This document shows, piece after piece, positions 26,190-34,510 of a DNA stretch of 64,000 nucleotides. The notes below the pieces were generated by a model that did no database searches, was not told the DNA's origin, and saw only the letters and a list, made by a program, of their open reading frames with translations. The DNA lies in the NCBI RefSeq assembly GCF_019396385.1, contig NZ_JAHKRN010000010.1, positions 62,001-126,000 of the forward strand, read 5' to 3'. This stretch comes from Nonomuraea harbinensis. Lineage in GTDB: Bacteria; Actinomycetota; Actinomycetes; Streptosporangiales; Streptosporangiaceae. A program made the translations under genes and the position numbers. How positions within the stretch are numbered: the first letter of the stretch is position 1; the number at the start of each line of letters is the position of its first letter.

Positions 26190-27152
26190 GTGAAACGCGC
26201 CGCCGCCTTTCTCATCGCCTTTCTGGTGCACGCGCTGACGCTCGCCTTCATCGTGCTGGGCGCGCGCACGATCGTCGTCAACGCCGAGTTCGTCTTCGGC
26301 TGGCTGATCGGCGGGCTGCTGATCGGCATCGGGTGGCTGCTGCGTCCGCGCCTGGCGCGCGTGCCCGCCGACGCCGAGATGCTCGGCCGGGAGGACGCCG
26401 CCGAGCTGTACGCGACGGCCGGGCGGGTCGCGTCCCGGATGGGGGTCAGGCCGCCGGACCTGGTGGCGGTCAGGGATCTCGCGACCGGGACGTCTTACCG
26501 GAGAGTGGGGCTCAGGCGCACGCCGGTGCTCCTGGTGGGGCTGCCGGTGTGGCTGGCGCTGAGCCCGCGGCAGCGCGTGACCCTGCTGGCGACGGCTTAC
26601 GCGGGCGAGGCGACCGGCGACGACCTGGTGGTGGGCGGCGCGCTGTCGACGCTGGGCGAGTGGCGGCAGGCGCTGCTGGGCTCCGCGCCGCTGACGGCGC
26701 GCGAGGAGGCCCGCGACAAGTTCACCGGTACGCTCGGCGCGCTCCACACGCCGGACACGAGCTACGAGGTGGCCGGGTGGATCGGCCGGGTGATCGGCCG
26801 GGTGCTGGGCGCCCCGGTGCTGCTGGTGGAGTACGCGCTCACCCGGCTGGCCCGTTCGGGCGACGGGCGGGCGCGCGAGCGCAGGCTGGCGCTGGCCGCG
26901 AAGGCGGTCACGCCCGAGGAGGTGGCGGAGCTGGAGGAGCTGATCGCCGCCGGCGGCTACCTCGCGCCGATGCAGGCGGCCGCGCTGCGCGGCGAGACCG
27001 TGCCCGCGATCAGGCGCGACGCGCTGGCCCGCGCCGACCGGCCGGGGCCCGCGCGTTCCCCGTTGCTGGGCGAGGTGGAGTCCGGACGCATCGACGAGGA
27101 GTTACTCGCCCACTACACCCGCGCGGTGCGCGGTTTCGGGCTCATCGCCTGA
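26190..27152 (+). CDS. M48-like membrane protein lacking the zinc motif (candidate pseudoprotease)
   Basis: A 320-residue protein with two N-terminal membrane helices (about 4-28 and 34-52), then a domain that follows the HtpX/M48 layout. At about 122-147 it reads LALSPRQRVTLLATAYAGEATGDDLV, which lines up with the HtpX stretch of this same window containing PRELEGVLAHELSHVAHRDVV (both quoted only to show the match). The HExxH is replaced by AYAGEA, so zinc catalysis is not expected. It lies between lipB and lipA, with its own leaderless promoter. I infer a binding or regulatory role; an unrelated membrane protein remains possible. Confidence 0.6.
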   Translation: MKRAAAFLIAFLVHALTLAFIVLGARTIVVNAEFVFGWLIGGLLIGIGWLLRPRLARVPADAEMLGREDAAELYATAGRVASRMGVRPPDLVAVRDLATGTSYRRVGLRRTPVLLVGLPVWLALSPRQRVTLLATAYAGEATGDDLVVGGALSTLGEWRQALLGSAPLTAREEARDKFTGTLGALHTPDTSYEVAGWIGRVIGRVLGAPVLLVEYALTRLARSGDGRARERRLALAAKAVTPEEVAELEELIAAGGYLAPMQAAALRGETVPAIRRDALARADRPGPARSPLLGEVESGRIDEELLAHYTRAVRGFGLIA

Positions 27153-27189
27153 TCCACGCCCCTGGCGAGGGCCATGCGGGCGGGAGACG

Positions 27190-27195
27190 TAAGCT
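27190..27195 (+). promoter_or_regulatory. -10 element of a leaderless promoter (lipA)
   Basis: TAAGCT ends six bases before the GTG at 27202; no ribosome site is present. Confidence 0.5.
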
Positions 27196-27201
27196 GGCAG
27201 G

Positions 27202-28131
27202 GTGACCGTTGCTCCTGAAGGCCGAAAGCTCCTCCGCCTGGAGGTGCGCAACGCCGAGACCCCTATCGAGCGCAAGCCCCCGTGGATCAAGACCAAGCTG
27301 AAGACGGGCCCCGAATACACCGAGCTGAAATCGCTCGTGCGCCGCGAGGGCCTGCACACGGTCTGTGAAGAGGCAGGCTGCCCCAACATCTACGAGTGCT
27401 GGGAAGATCGCGAGGCGACGTTCCTCATCGGCGGCGACCAGTGCACCCGCCGCTGCGACTTCTGCCAGATCGACACCGGCAAGCCCAAGGAGTACGACCG
27501 CGACGAGCCGCGCCGGGTGGCCGAGTCCGTCCAGCAGATGGGCCTGCGCTACGCCACCGTGACCGGCGTGGCCCGCGACGACCTGCCCGACGGCGGGGCC
27601 TGGCTCTACGCCGAGACCGCGCGGCAGATCCACGCGCTGCTGCCCGGCTGCGGCGTCGAGCTGCTCGTGCCCGACTTCAACGGCGACCGCGGCCAGCTGG
27701 AGGAGGTCTTCTCCAGCAAACCGGAGGTGTTCGCGCACAACGTCGAGACCGTGCCGCGCATCTTCAAGCGGATCCGGCCCGCGTTCCGCTACGACCGCTC
27801 GCTGAAGGTGATCACGACGGCCCGCGAGGCCGGGCTGGTGACCAAGTCCAACCTCATCCTCGGCCTGGGCGAGACCCGCGAGGAGGTGCTGGAGGCGATG
27901 CGCGACCTCCACTCCGCCGGCACTGACCTGCTCACCATCACGCAGTATCTCCGGCCGACCCCGCGCCACCACCCGGTGGAGCGCTGGGTCAAGCCGGAGG
28001 AGTTCGTGGAGCTGCAGCGGGAGGCCGAGGAGATCGGCTTCGCCGGCGTCCTGTCCGGCCCGCTGGTCCGCTCGTCGTACCGCGCGGGCAAGCTCTACCA
28101 GCAGGCGATCACCGCCCGCCAGACGGCCTGA
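27202..28131 (+). CDS. lipA: Lipoyl synthase (radical SAM)
   Basis: A 309-residue enzyme that inserts two sulfurs into octanoyl-lysine. The auxiliary cluster ligands are in [14 protein letters not shown], and the radical-SAM triad is CTRRCDFC. The conserved terminal serine ligand lies in [14 protein letters not shown] 27202 follows a -10 box directly. Together with lipB it modifies Lys43 of the E2 protein encoded upstream. ErpA at 2429 is a plausible cluster donor (inference). Confidence 0.96.
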   Translation: MTVAPEGRKLLRLEVRNAETPIERKPPWIKTKLKTGPEYTELKSLVRREGLHTVCEEAGCPNIYECWEDREATFLIGGDQCTRRCDFCQIDTGKPKEYDRDEPRRVAESVQQMGLRYATVTGVARDDLPDGGAWLYAETARQIHALLPGCGVELLVPDFNGDRGQLEEVFSSKPEVFAHNVETVPRIFKRIRPAFRYDRSLKVITTAREAGLVTKSNLILGLGETREEVLEAMRDLHSAGTDLLTITQYLRPTPRHHPVERWVKPEEFVELQREAEEIGFAGVLSGPLVRSSYRAGKLYQQAITARQTA

Positions 28132-28165
28132 CCGCGCCGCCCAGCGTGGCGTGGTCGCGGCGTCT

Positions 28166-28209
28166 CTCGCGGCGTCGTTCGCGGTGTGATCGCGGCGTCG
28201 TTCGCGGTG
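28166..28209. repeat. Short tandem repeat, 21-bp unit twice (period 23)
   Basis: The 21-base unit at 28166-28186 recurs exactly at 28189-28209, and a shorter partial copy precedes it (about 28150-28165). It lies in the non-coding gap after lipA and before its terminator. Confidence 0.7.
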
Positions 28210-28224
28210 TCCATGTGGTGTCGG

Positions 28225-28250
28225 AAGCCCCGGGCGGGGTCCCGGGGCTT
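28225..28250 (+). terminator. Hairpin terminator after lipA
   Basis: A perfect 10-bp stem AAGCCCCGGG (28225-28234) with CCCGGGGCTT (28241-28250), 6-base loop, followed by TCGCGTTTCC. Confidence 0.75.
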
Positions 28251-28306
28251 TCGCGTTTCCCCGATCCGGCCGCCGCGCTACCGTGAGCGTCGGAAGGGGG
28301 CGAAAC

Positions 28307-29266
28307 GTGGCCATTCTGATCCGGACCGGGGACGTGCCGCCAGGGCAGCGGCTCGACGCCTGGCGCAGCGTGGTCTGCGACACGCTCGGCCCGCTCGACT
28401 TCCACATCGCCCGCGGCACCCCGCTGCGGGGGCAGATCGAGGCCGGGCAGCTCGGCCCGATCGGCGTCGGCAAGGTGGAGACCTCCACGCCCCACAGCGT
28501 GCACCGCACGGCGGGCCTGATCCGGCGTGACAGCCCCGAGCTCTACCGGCTGGTGCTGGCCGTGTCTGGCAGCCCGATCCTGTCGCAGGACGGCCGCTCG
28601 GTCCGGCTGGCCCCGGGCGGGTTCGCCCTCTACGACTTCACCCGGCCCTACGAGCTGGCCTACGACGCGGCGGTGCGGCTGGCGGTGTTCAGCTTCCCGC
28701 GCGAGCTGCTGTCGCTGCCCGCCGGCGCGGCCACCTCGATCACCGCCGTGCCGATCCCGGCCGGCGAGGGCACCGCCGCGCTGGCCGCGCCGCTGCTGCG
28801 CCGGGTGGCGCTGGACCTGGAGACCTACCGGCCGGCCAGCGCCGCGCGGCTGTCCACGGTGGTGCTGGATCTGGTGGCCACCGCCGTGGCCGAGCGCGTG
28901 GACCGGCTGGACGAGGTGCCGGAGCGTGCCCGGCAGGAGGCGCTGACGGCGCGGGTGCACGCCTTCATCGAACGCCATCTGGGCGATACCGGCCTGGACC
29001 CGGCCGCCGTGGCCGCCGCCTGTCACGTGTCGCCGCGCTCGCTGCACCGGGTGTTCGAGGCCCGCGACACGACGGTGGCGGGCTGGATCCGCCATCGGCG
29101 GCTGGAGCGCTGCCGCCGCGACCTGGCCGATCCGGCGCTGGCGGGCGTGCCGGTCAGCGCGGTGGCGGCCCGCTGCGGGCTGCCCGACCCGGCCCACTTC
29201 AGCCGCCTGTTCAAGCGCGCGTACGGGGTGCCGCCGGCCGAGTACCGGCGGGCGAGCCTGCGGTAG
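28307..29266 (+). CDS. AraC-family transcriptional regulator (AraC-binding-like N-domain)
   Basis: A 319-residue regulator. Residues about 20-190 form a sensor domain of the AraC-binding-domain-2 type (RLDAWRSVVCDTLGPLDFHI). The C-terminal 100 residues hold two helix-turn-helix motifs: LDPAAVAAACHVSPRSLHRVF and VSAVAARCGLPDPAHFSRLFKRAYG (each given up to the core). GTG 28307 is preceded by GGAAGGGGG, so I prefer it to the GTG at 28283. The downstream VOC and hydrolase genes on the same strand are likely targets (inference). Confidence 0.88.
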   Translation: MAILIRTGDVPPGQRLDAWRSVVCDTLGPLDFHIARGTPLRGQIEAGQLGPIGVGKVETSTPHSVHRTAGLIRRDSPELYRLVLAVSGSPILSQDGRSVRLAPGGFALYDFTRPYELAYDAAVRLAVFSFPRELLSLPAGAATSITAVPIPAGEGTAALAAPLLRRVALDLETYRPASAARLSTVVLDLVATAVAERVDRLDEVPERARQEALTARVHAFIERHLGDTGLDPAAVAAACHVSPRSLHRVFEARDTTVAGWIRHRRLERCRRDLADPALAGVPVSAVAARCGLPDPAHFSRLFKRAYGVPPAEYRRASLR

Positions 29267-29381
29267 GCGCGCATCGTCAAGGGGGTGGCGCGCAGGTCCA
29301 AGACCGGGGCCGCCGCGATCCGCAGACTGGTCCCATGCCCGCGAGAACGCGGGAACCCCCTGACGAGGATGGAGTCCGGTC

Positions 29382-29768
29382 ATGCAGCTCTTCGTGAACC
29401 TGGCGGTCAAGGATCTCGACCGCTCGAAGGAGTTCTTCACCGCGCTCGGTTTCGCCTTCTTCGGCATGGCCGACGACATGGCGTCCGTGATGATCAACGA
29501 CGGCGCGCAGGTCATGCTGCTGACGGAGCCGCTGTTCGCCGGCTACGCGGCCAGGGAGCTCGCCGACCCGGCCAAGACGACCGAGGCGATCCTGGTCATC
29601 GGCCTGGAGAACCCGGCCCAGGTCGACGAGCTGACCGAGAAGGCCGTCGCCGCCGGCGCCACCCCGCTGGGCCCGCCCCGGCAGGACGACTTCCGCTACC
29701 AGCGGGCCTTCGCCGACCTCGACGGCCACCACTGGGAGGCGCTCTGCCTGGCGCAGCCGGCCGGATGA
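29382..29768 (+). CDS. VOC-family protein (glyoxalase/bleomycin-resistance fold)
   Basis: A 128-residue protein, FVNLAVKDLDRSKEFFTALG at its N-terminus and DLDGHHWEALCL near the end, which hold the first and last metal-site positions of the fold. This subgroup usually lacks a known substrate. A GGAG site lies nine bases before the ATG. It overlaps the next gene by four bases (ATGA), so the two proteins are co-produced, 115 bp after the AraC regulator. Confidence 0.88.
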   Translation: MQLFVNLAVKDLDRSKEFFTALGFAFFGMADDMASVMINDGAQVMLLTEPLFAGYAARELADPAKTTEAILVIGLENPAQVDELTEKAVAAGATPLGPPRQDDFRYQRAFADLDGHHWEALCLAQPAG

Positions 29769-30574
29769 GCACCGTGACGCTGACGGGCACGGCGGTCTCG
29801 GCCGACGGGACCGCCATCGCCTACGACCGCCACGGCTCGGGACCGGCCGTGGTCCTGGTGCACGGCGCGTTCACCGGCAAGGGCCACCCCACGCTGGCGG
29901 GCGTGGCGGCGGGGCTGGCGCCGTGGTTCACCGTGTACGACTACGACCGGCGCGGGCGGGGAGGCAGCGGCGACACCTCCCCGTACGCGGTGGAGCGCGA
30001 GATCGAGGATCTGGCCGCGGTCGTCGGGGCGGCGGGCGGGCCGGCGATGGTGTTCGGCGGGTCGTCGGGCGGCGCGCTGGCGCTGGAGGCGGCGGCCCGG
30101 CTGCCGGAGGTCACCAAGCTGGCGGTGTGGGAGCCGCCCTACCACGTGACCGCCGACGCCCCCGTACTGCCGCACGACTTCGCCGCCCGGCTCGACGCCC
30201 TGGTCCGGGAGGGGCGGCGGGGGGACGCGGTCGAGCTGTTCATGGTGGCGGCGGCCGAGGTGCCGCGGGAGGCCGTGGCGCTGATGCGGGCCGACCCGTC
30301 CTGGCCGGAGGTGGAGGCCGTCGCGCACACGCTGGCGTACGAGGCGGCCGTCATGGGGCCGGGCAACGCGCTGCCAGCCGCCCGGCTCGCCGAGGTCACG
30401 CAGCCGGCGCTGGTCATGAACGGCGACGCCGGCCCGGCGTGGATGGCGGCGGCCGCGCGGGCCGTGGCGGGGCGCGTTCCCGGCGCCGTCCACCGGGTGC
30501 TGGAGGGGCAGGCGCACGCCGTGGCCCCGGAGGCCCTGCTGCCCGAGCTGCTGGAGTTCTTCGTGGTGGCGTGA
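29765..30574 (+). CDS. Alpha/beta-hydrolase
   Basis: A 269-residue hydrolase. The oxyanion region reads VVLVHGAFTGKGHP, the nucleophile elbow is VFGGSSGGALAL (GxSxG intact), and the catalytic His lies in VLEGQAHAVAPE. It starts inside the stop codon of the VOC gene. The pair VOC plus hydrolase downstream of an AraC regulator suggests an inducible detoxification or catabolic cassette (inference). Substrate unknown. Confidence 0.88.
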   Translation: MSTVTLTGTAVSADGTAIAYDRHGSGPAVVLVHGAFTGKGHPTLAGVAAGLAPWFTVYDYDRRGRGGSGDTSPYAVEREIEDLAAVVGAAGGPAMVFGGSSGGALALEAAARLPEVTKLAVWEPPYHVTADAPVLPHDFAARLDALVREGRRGDAVELFMVAAAEVPREAVALMRADPSWPEVEAVAHTLAYEAAVMGPGNALPAARLAEVTQPALVMNGDAGPAWMAAAARAVAGRVPGAVHRVLEGQAHAVAPEALLPELLEFFVVA

Positions 30575-30605
30575 CCCCGGCCGCCGGGTCGCCGACACTG
30601 TGATC

Positions 30606-32972
30606 GTGGACTTCGATGACGTGATCAGCGGGCTGGACCTGCGTACCAAGGTCAGGATGTTGACCGGCGCCTCCATGTGGGCGCTGCACCCGGTGCCGGA
30701 GATCGGCCTGGACCGCCTGGTGATGAGCGACGGGCCGATCGGCGTGCGCGGCGAGCGGTGGAGCGCGGCCAGCCCGTCGATCGCGTTGCCGAGCCCCACC
30801 GCCATGGCCGCCACCTGGGACGTGGGGCTGATCCGGCGGGTGGGGCGGCTGCTCGCCCAGGAGGCCCGGCGCAAGGGCGTGCACGTGCTGCTCGCGCCGA
30901 CCGTCAACTTGCACAGGTCGCCGCTGGGCGGGCGGCACTTCGAGTGCTTCTCCGAGGATCCGCACCTGACGGGCGAGGTGGCGGCCGCGTACGTGGAAGG
31001 CGTGCAGGAGGGCGGGGTGGCGACCACCTCCAAGCACTTCGTGGCCAACGACTCCGAGACCGAGCGGTTCACGGTCAGCGTCGAGGTGTCCGCGCGGGCG
31101 CTGCGCGAGCTGTACCTGCGGCCGTTCGAGCGGGTCGTCCAGGCCGGCGCGTGGGGTGTCATGACGGCCTACAACGCGGTCGGCGGCGTCACGATGAGCG
31201 AGCACGCCGATCTGGTGCACGGGGTGCTGAAGGACGAGTGGGGCTTCGACGGTCTCGTGGTGTCCGACTGGACGGCGGTGCGCACCACCGAGGCCGCCGC
31301 GCTGGGCGGCACCGACGTGGCCATGCCGGGCCCGCACGGGCCGTGGGGCGACAAGCTGGAGGAGGCGGTGCGCGCGGGGCGGGTGCCGGAGTCGCTGATC
31401 GACGACCGGGTGCGCCGCGTGCTCCGCCTGGCCGAGCGCACGGGCGCGCTGGGCGGGCCGCCGCCCGCCGCGGCCGGCGAGGTCATCGACGGGGTGGCGC
31501 TGGCGCGTGAGGTGGCCGCGCGGAGCTTCACCCTCCTGAAGAACGACGGGCCGCTGCTTCCGCTGTCCGGCGTGCGGTCCGTGGCGCTGATCGGGTCGGC
31601 GGCCAGGGAGGCCAGGGTGATGGGCGGCGGCAGCGCCCAGGTGTTCCCCGCCCGCGTCGTCTCCCCGCTGGACGGCCTGCGCGGGCGTGACGGCGTCGAG
31701 GTCCGGTACGCGCGGGGCACCGATCCGCGTGTCCGCCTGTCCCCGCTGGCGGTCCCGGCCACCGCGGCCTTCCTGGACGCCGACGGCCGGGTCCTGGCCG
31801 AGCATCCGCTGCCGGCGGCCGAGGGGCGCTGGATCGGCGAGACCCCGCCCGGAGTGGACGCCGACCGGCTCGCGGCGGTCCGGCTGCGCGCCTCGTACAC
31901 GCCGGAGACCGGAGGGCGGCACGAGCTGTCGGTGGCCGGCGCGGGCGCGTACACGCTGTCGGTGGACGGCCGGGTGCTGCTCGACGAGACGCTGACCCCC
32001 GGCGGTGACGACCCGGCCGCGCTGCTGTCGCCGCCGGAGCGGCGGGTGACCGCCGATCTGGACGCGGGCGTCACGTACGAGCTGGAGGTCCTGCACCGGA
32101 CGGCCGGGTTCCGGGGGATGGTGTTCATCGTGTGCGTGCTCGGCCACGCCGAGCCGTCGCCCGGCGAGGACGAGCTGTTCGCCGAGGCGGTGCGGGTGGC
32201 GGCCGGCAGCGACGTGGCCGTGGTGGTGACCGCCACCACGCCGGAGGTGGAGAGCGAGGGCTTCGACCGCGGGGACCTGGTGCTGCCGGGCCGGCAGGAC
32301 GAGCTGATCGCCGCGGTCGCCGCCGCCAACCCGCGCACCGTCGTGGTGGTGAACGCGGGCTCGCCGGTGGAGATGCCGTGGCTGGACTCGGTGGCGGCGG
32401 TGCTGCTCACCTGGTTCCCGGGGCAGGAGGCGGGGGCGGCGCTGGCGGACGTGCTGTTCGGCGACGCCGAGCCGGGCGGGCGGCTGCCGACGACCTGGCC
32501 CGCCCGGCTGGCCGACGCGCCGGTGGTGAACGTGACTCCGGACCGCGGTGTCCTGGTCTACGAGGAGGGGCTGTTCATCGGGTATCGGGCGTGGGAGCGG
32601 AGCGGGCGCGCGCCGGCGTTCTGGTTCGGGCACGGGCTCGGCTACACGACCTGGTCGTACGACTCGATCTCCGGCGGGAGCGGGTCGGTGACCGTGCGCG
32701 TGACCAACACCGGAGGGCGGCGCGGCCGGGAGGTCGTGCAGGTCTACGCCGCGCTGGTCACACCCGATCCGGAGCGCCCGGCCCGGTGGCTGGCCGGGTT
32801 CGCGGTGGTGGAGGCCGATCCGGGGCAGAGCGTGACCGCCGTCGTGGACGTGCCCGACCGTACGTTCGAGGTCTGGGACGGGCGGGGGTGGCGGGTCGCG
32901 TCCGGGGAGTACCTGCTGGAGGCCGCCCGCCACTACGCCGACCGGAGGCTGTCGGCGACGGTCAAGGTCTGA
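30606..32972 (+). CDS. Beta-glucosidase-like glycoside hydrolase, family 3, with PA14 insert
   Basis: A 788-residue cytosolic enzyme with no signal peptide. The (beta/alpha)8 domain covers about 1-285, with the nucleophile Asp221 in VVSDWTAV. The second alpha/beta domain is split by a PA14-like insert (about 385-515, RLRASYTPETGGRHELSVAG) and holds a candidate acid/base Glu in PEVESEGFDRGDL. A fibronectin-III-like domain ends the protein (SVTVRVTNTGGRRGREVVQVY region). GTG 30606 is preferred over GTG 30600 because GACACT lies six bases before it. The sugar linkage cannot be told from sequence. Confidence 0.9.
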   Translation: MDFDDVISGLDLRTKVRMLTGASMWALHPVPEIGLDRLVMSDGPIGVRGERWSAASPSIALPSPTAMAATWDVGLIRRVGRLLAQEARRKGVHVLLAPTVNLHRSPLGGRHFECFSEDPHLTGEVAAAYVEGVQEGGVATTSKHFVANDSETERFTVSVEVSARALRELYLRPFERVVQAGAWGVMTAYNAVGGVTMSEHADLVHGVLKDEWGFDGLVVSDWTAVRTTEAAALGGTDVAMPGPHGPWGDKLEEAVRAGRVPESLIDDRVRRVLRLAERTGALGGPPPAAAGEVIDGVALAREVAARSFTLLKNDGPLLPLSGVRSVALIGSAAREARVMGGGSAQVFPARVVSPLDGLRGRDGVEVRYARGTDPRVRLSPLAVPATAAFLDADGRVLAEHPLPAAEGRWIGETPPGVDADRLAAVRLRASYTPETGGRHELSVAGAGAYTLSVDGRVLLDETLTPGGDDPAALLSPPERRVTADLDAGVTYELEVLHRTAGFRGMVFIVCVLGHAEPSPGEDELFAEAVRVAAGSDVAVVVTATTPEVESEGFDRGDLVLPGRQDELIAAVAAANPRTVVVVNAGSPVEMPWLDSVAAVLLTWFPGQEAGAALADVLFGDAEPGGRLPTTWPARLADAPVVNVTPDRGVLVYEEGLFIGYRAWERSGRAPAFWFGHGLGYTTWSYDSISGGSGSVTVRVTNTGGRRGREVVQVYAALVTPDPERPARWLAGFAVVEADPGQSVTAVVDVPDRTFEVWDGRGWRVASGEYLLEAARHYADRRLSATVKV

Positions 32973-33052
32973 GGGCCAGGATTCGGCAAAAAGATCGCGG
33001 CCCCGGCGAGGTTCCCTGGCGGCCGCGTTCTCCGACCTGTCCGGTTCGTTTG

Positions 33053-33058
33053 TATCCT
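33053..33058 (+). promoter_or_regulatory. -10 element of a leaderless promoter (DUF4191 gene)
   Basis: TATCCT ends seven bases before the ATG at 33066 and no ribosome site is present. A weak hairpin (32996-33002 with 33021-33027) just upstream may terminate the GH3 transcript. Confidence 0.5.
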
Positions 33059-33065
33059 TCCTTCC

Positions 33066-33746
33066 ATGGCGAAGTCCAAGGACCCAGAGAAGCCGGGGCG
33101 CATCAAGCAGCTCCGCATGATCGCGCAGATCATCAAGCAGTCCAATCCCAAGGGGATGCCGATCGTCTTCCTCTCGGCGGTCGGCACGCTGGCTGTGGTG
33201 GTCGTGATCGGTCTGGTCACGGACTATCTGTGGTATTCGATCTTTTTGGGCATCCTGCTGGCGTTCACCGTCGGCCTGGTGGTGTTCGGGCAGCTCGCGC
33301 AGCGGGCGCAGTATTCGCTGCTGCACGGCCAGACCGGCGCCGCCGCCGCCGTGCTGCAGGGCATGCGCGGCAACTGGCAGGTCACCCCGGCCATCGCGGT
33401 CAACCGCGACCAGGACCTGGTCCACATGGTGGTGGGCTATCCGGGCGTCATCCTGGTGTCCGAGGGGCCGGGCAACCGCACGGCCCGCATGCTCGCGGCG
33501 GAGAAGAAGCGCATCGCCCGCGCGGTGCTGGGCGTGGAGATCTACGACGTCCAGTGCGGTGACGGCGAGGGCCAGGTCCCGCTGGCCAAGCTGCAGCGCC
33601 ACATCATGAAGCTGCCGCGCAACCTGAAGAAGCCCTCGGTCAACGAGGTGAAGGACCGCCTGCGGTCCCTGCCGAAGAACATGCCGATGCCCAAGGGTCC
33701 GATGCCCAAGGGCGCCCGCATGCCGCGCGGCCCCAAGATGCGCTAG
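33066..33746 (+). CDS. DUF4191-domain membrane protein
   Basis: A 226-residue actinobacteria-specific protein. A basic N-terminus (KSKDPEKPGRIKQLRMIAQ) leads to two membrane helices (about 32-52 and 57-77), then a soluble domain with YPGVILVSEGPGNRTARMLAAEKKR (shown only to the core) and a basic Pro/Met/Lys tail of PMPKG repeats. It occupies the same place between lipA and glnA1 as Rv2219 in M. tuberculosis (from memory). Function unknown. Its last base overlaps the GTG of the methyltransferase gene. Confidence 0.87.
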   Translation: MAKSKDPEKPGRIKQLRMIAQIIKQSNPKGMPIVFLSAVGTLAVVVVIGLVTDYLWYSIFLGILLAFTVGLVVFGQLAQRAQYSLLHGQTGAAAAVLQGMRGNWQVTPAIAVNRDQDLVHMVVGYPGVILVSEGPGNRTARMLAAEKKRIARAVLGVEIYDVQCGDGEGQVPLAKLQRHIMKLPRNLKKPSVNEVKDRLRSLPKNMPMPKGPMPKGARMPRGPKMR

Positions 33747-34510
33747 TGCCGTCCCTGTCGTCGCGGGCCAACCGCGGCTGGTGGGACGGCAACGCCGACG
33801 ACTACCAGGCGGAGCACGGCGCGTTCCTGCGCGACGCCGGCTTCGTGTGGTGCCCTGAGGGCGTCGACGAGGCCGACGCCCGGCTGCTCGGCGAGGTGTC
33901 CGGGCGCGACGTGCTGGAGATCGGCTGCGGTGCCGCGCAGTGCGCCCGCTGGCTGGTGACGCGGGGTGCGCGGGTGGCCGCCTTCGACCTGTCGCGCGGC
34001 CAGTTGCTCCACTCGCGCCGCATCGACGAGGAGACCGGTGTGCGGGTGCCGGCGGTCCAGGCCGACGCCGAGTCGCTGCCGTTCGCCGCGGAGAGCTTCG
34101 ACGTGGCCTGCTCGGCGTACGGCGCGCTGCCGTTCGTGGCCGACCCGGCGGCGGTCCTGCGCGAGGTGCGCCGGGTGCTGCGGCCGGGCGGCCGGTTCGT
34201 GTTCTCGGTCAGCCACCCGATCCGGTGGGCGTTCCCCGACGACCCGGGCCCGCGCGGGCTGACCTCCGACCGCTCCTACTTCGACCGCAGCCCGTACGAG
34301 GAACGCGACGAGCACGGCGCCCTCACGTACGCCGAGCACCACCGCACCATGGGCGACTGGGTGGGCCTGCTGGCCGCCTCCGGGCTCGCCATCACCGGGC
34401 TGCTGGAGCCCGAGTGGCCCGAGGGGCACGACCGGGTGTGGGGCGGCTGGAGCCCGTTGCGCGGCCGCCACCTGCCCGGCACCGCCATCTTCAGCTGCGC
34501 GCGTATCTAG
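33746..34510 (+). CDS. Class I SAM-dependent methyltransferase
   Basis: A 254-residue Rossmann-fold methyltransferase of the UbiE/type-11 group. Motif I is VLEIGCGAAQCARWL, motif II is VAAFDLSRGQL, and motif III-like segments are SFDVACSAYGALPFV and RVLRPGGRFVFSVSHPIRW. Start GTG 33746 shares a base with the DUF4191 stop. The 3' end overlaps the convergent TIM-barrel gene by 20 bases. The methyl acceptor is unknown. Confidence 0.88.
   Translation: MPSLSSRANRGWWDGNADDYQAEHGAFLRDAGFVWCPEGVDEADARLLGEVSGRDVLEIGCGAAQCARWLVTRGARVAAFDLSRGQLLHSRRIDEETGVRVPAVQADAESLPFAAESFDVACSAYGALPFVADPAAVLREVRRVLRPGGRFVFSVSHPIRWAFPDDPGPRGLTSDRSYFDRSPYEERDEHGALTYAEHHRTMGDWVGLLAASGLAITGLLEPEWPEGHDRVWGGWSPLRGRHLPGTAIFSCARI

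Noticed and set aside
30414..33602. A 1062-codon open frame on the minus strand across the GH3 and DUF4191 genes
   Set aside because: It is the antisense shadow of real genes in very GC-rich DNA; composition is Arg/His/Pro-rich, with no domain, and the plus-strand genes have clear catalytic motifs.
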